In this document: positions 20,725-21,864 of the stretch, piece by piece
How positions within the stretch are numbered: position 1 is the first letter of the stretch
How the letters are laid out: every line of letters begins with the position of its first letter
DNA from: an uncultured Eubacteriales bacterium
GTDB lineage: Bacteria > Bacillota > Clostridia > Lachnospirales > Anaerotignaceae
Assembly (NCBI GenBank): GCA_902406135.1
Contig: CABPCX010000002.1
Location: 1-21,864, forward strand
Length of the DNA: 21,864 nucleotides
Direction: 5' to 3'
Notes under the pieces: model-generated
What the model saw: the letters and a program-made list of their open reading frames with translations, nothing else
Database searches by the model: none
Told to the model about the DNA's origin: nothing
Position numbers and translations under genes: made by a program

Positions 20725-21864
20725 CTATATAAGTTCCTTATACTTCTTTATATATACATACTTAGCCAGCGTAACAAGAAGAAGATACATTATTACAGCG
20801 GTTATTAGGAATAAATAATATTCCCCGGGCAGGGGGACTAAGCCTATTACACTGCCCAGCGGCGTATATGTGGCGGCAGTAAAAAGCAGTATGCCTGCCG
20901 TTGTCACGGCCATTACGCTCCTTGAAGGACGGCTTTGTATTATGGGCACCTTTTTTGTACGCAGCAGATGCAGTATAAGGACCTGCGTCCACATGGATTC
21001 CAAAAACCACCCCGTCTGAAAGGCCATTATAAACCTTACGCTCTCCTCCGCCGCCAGGGATGAAAAACTTCCTCCGCACAGGGACGGACAAAGGAAGAAA
21101 AACAAAAATGCAAACGTTATTATGTCAAATACAGAGCTTATGGGGCCGAAAAACACCATAAATTTTCCCAGACTGCGTCCTGACCATTCCAGGGGTCTGG
21201 CGCACATTTCCCCGTCTACCCTGTCCCATGGAAGCACCAGGCACAAAATATCATAAAGCAGATTCAAAAGCAGAAGCTGTACCGACGTAATGGGGAAAAA
21301 GGGAAGAAATACACTGGCTATGACAATTGAAAATATATTTCCGAAATTTGACGAAGCCGTTATTTTTATATACTTGGACATATTTGAAAAGGCCTTTCTT
21401 CCTTCTATTATGCCTTCTTCCAAAACATTAAGGTCCTTTTTAAGCAGTATAACGTCCGCACATTCCCTGACGGCTTCGGCGGCGGTATCCACCGATATGC
21501 CCACATCGGACTCTGTCATGGCAGGCAGGGCATTCATACCGTCTCCCAAAAATCCTACCGTATGGCCGTTGGACTGAAGCGCCTTAACAACAGCCAGTTT
21601 CTGTCTTGGCGTGAGCTCCGCAAATACGGTGGTATTTTCGATTTCTACCTGCCTTCTGTCTTCCGCGAGGGCGTCCAGCTCCCTTCCCGTAAGCACCTGT
21701 CCCACATCTATTCCAAGACGGGCACATATGGATACGGCTGTATTTTTCTGGTCGCCTGTCAGCACCCTTATGCCCACATTTAAAGCCTTGAGCTTTTTCA
21801 CGGCTTCCGCCGCCGTTTTCTTGGGCGCATCAAAAAACGCAAGATATCCCAAAAATGTCAGGCC
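20725..21864 (-). CDS. Second MgtA-like P-type ATPase, C-terminal part, altered hinge motif
   Basis: The frame runs off the right edge, so only the last ~379 residues are visible; they align collinearly with MgtA residues ~540-923. Present are LTGD in the P domain and the membrane half (LNLLYDILCLVLPWDRVD, GWFLESMWTQ). Two normally fixed motifs are changed: DPPK is DAPK, and the hinge [10 protein letters not shown] is GDGMNALPAM. The second hinge Asp, a Mg2+/phosphoenzyme residue in P-type ATPases, is Ala (codon at 21529-21531). The protein may be a poor pump or a sensor-like paralogue. The gene is otherwise intact, with no frameshift in the visible part. Phosphorylation site and M4 lie outside the window. 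Confidence 0.88.
   Translation of the reverse strand, partial: GLTFLGYLAFFDAPKKTAAEAVKKLKALNVGIRVLTGDQKNTAVSICARLGIDVGQVLTGRELDALAEDRRQVEIENTTVFAELTPRQKLAVVKALQSNGHTVGFLGDGMNALPAMTESDVGISVDTAAEAVRECADVILLKKDLNVLEEGIIEGRKAFSNMSKYIKITASSNFGNIFSIVIASVFLPFFPITSVQLLLLNLLYDILCLVLPWDRVDGEMCARPLEWSGRSLGKFMVFFGPISSVFDIITFAFLFFFLCPSLCGGSFSSLAAEESVRFIMAFQTGWFLESMWTQVLILHLLRTKKVPIIQSRPSRSVMAVTTAGILLFTAATYTPLGSVIGLVPLPGEYYLFLITAVIMYLLLVTLAKYVYIKKYKELI

Noticed and set aside
20752..20778. CTTAG...GTAAC near 20760 as a sixth iron-type box
   Set aside because: Spacing is five not six, the right arm differs, and it lies inside the ATPase coding region.

Overview
The window looks like a chromosomal stretch from an anaerobic, fermentative Bacillota of the class Clostridia, possibly Lachnospiraceae-like (an inference from gene content, not a placement). 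The pointers are a 4-hydroxybutyryl-CoA dehydratase, a DegV protein, DUF3793/DUF2325/DUF3784 proteins, a Feo system with a small Cys-rich FeoB-associated protein, strong GGAGG ribosome sites and consensus TTGACA/TATAAT promoters. No rRNA, tRNA, phage, IS element or CRISPR array was seen.

Layout. (1) 1-2417, plus strand: the 3' end of 4-hydroxybutyryl-CoA dehydratase and its terminator, a hairpin-rich gap, then a marR-degV pair behind a perfect sigma-A promoter. (2) 2418-2945: a gene-free, pyrimidine-rich stretch holding two copies of a 120-bp tandem repeat. (3) 3027-7542, plus strand: a catabolic operon with an HSL-type esterase, a FadR-type GntR regulator, a split UxaA-type dehydratase (SAF subunit plus large subunit) and a LarA-like DUF2088 enzyme. 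A near-perfect palindrome sits at its probable transcription start, and a bidirectional terminator closes it. (4) 7624-8691, minus: a YD-repeat lipoprotein. (5) 8811-10570, minus: an operon of DUF2325, DUF3793, flavodoxin and a membrane-anchored HMA protein, behind a GTTAG-N6-CTAAC box. (6) 10672-16391, minus: feoA-feoA-feoB, a 50-aa Cys-rich protein, then a small winged-helix regulator, a small membrane protein and a P1B-type ATPase. The last three match the gene order of the ferrosome (fez) operon of clostridia. Four more boxes of the same kind lie in the feo promoter and leader and between feoA and feoB. (7) 16555-21864, minus: a magnesium locus with a 51-aa membrane peptide, a complete mgtA whose start is overlapped by a possible leader ORF, a DUF3784 protein, a winged-helix protein without a normal receiver, and the 3' part of a second MgtA-like ATPase that has lost a catalytic aspartate.

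How the genes work together. Regions 5 and 6 read as one iron-responsive regulon: Fe(II) uptake (FeoAAB), iron sparing (flavodoxin), possible intracellular iron storage (the fez-like trio) and functions not yet assigned (DUF2325, DUF3793, HMA protein). Region 7 reads as Mg2+ uptake with local regulation. The most interesting points are the physical merging of Feo with a fez-like trio under one set of operators, the MgtA paralogue with an altered hinge motif paired with a receiver-poor winged-helix protein, and the mgtA leader ORF.
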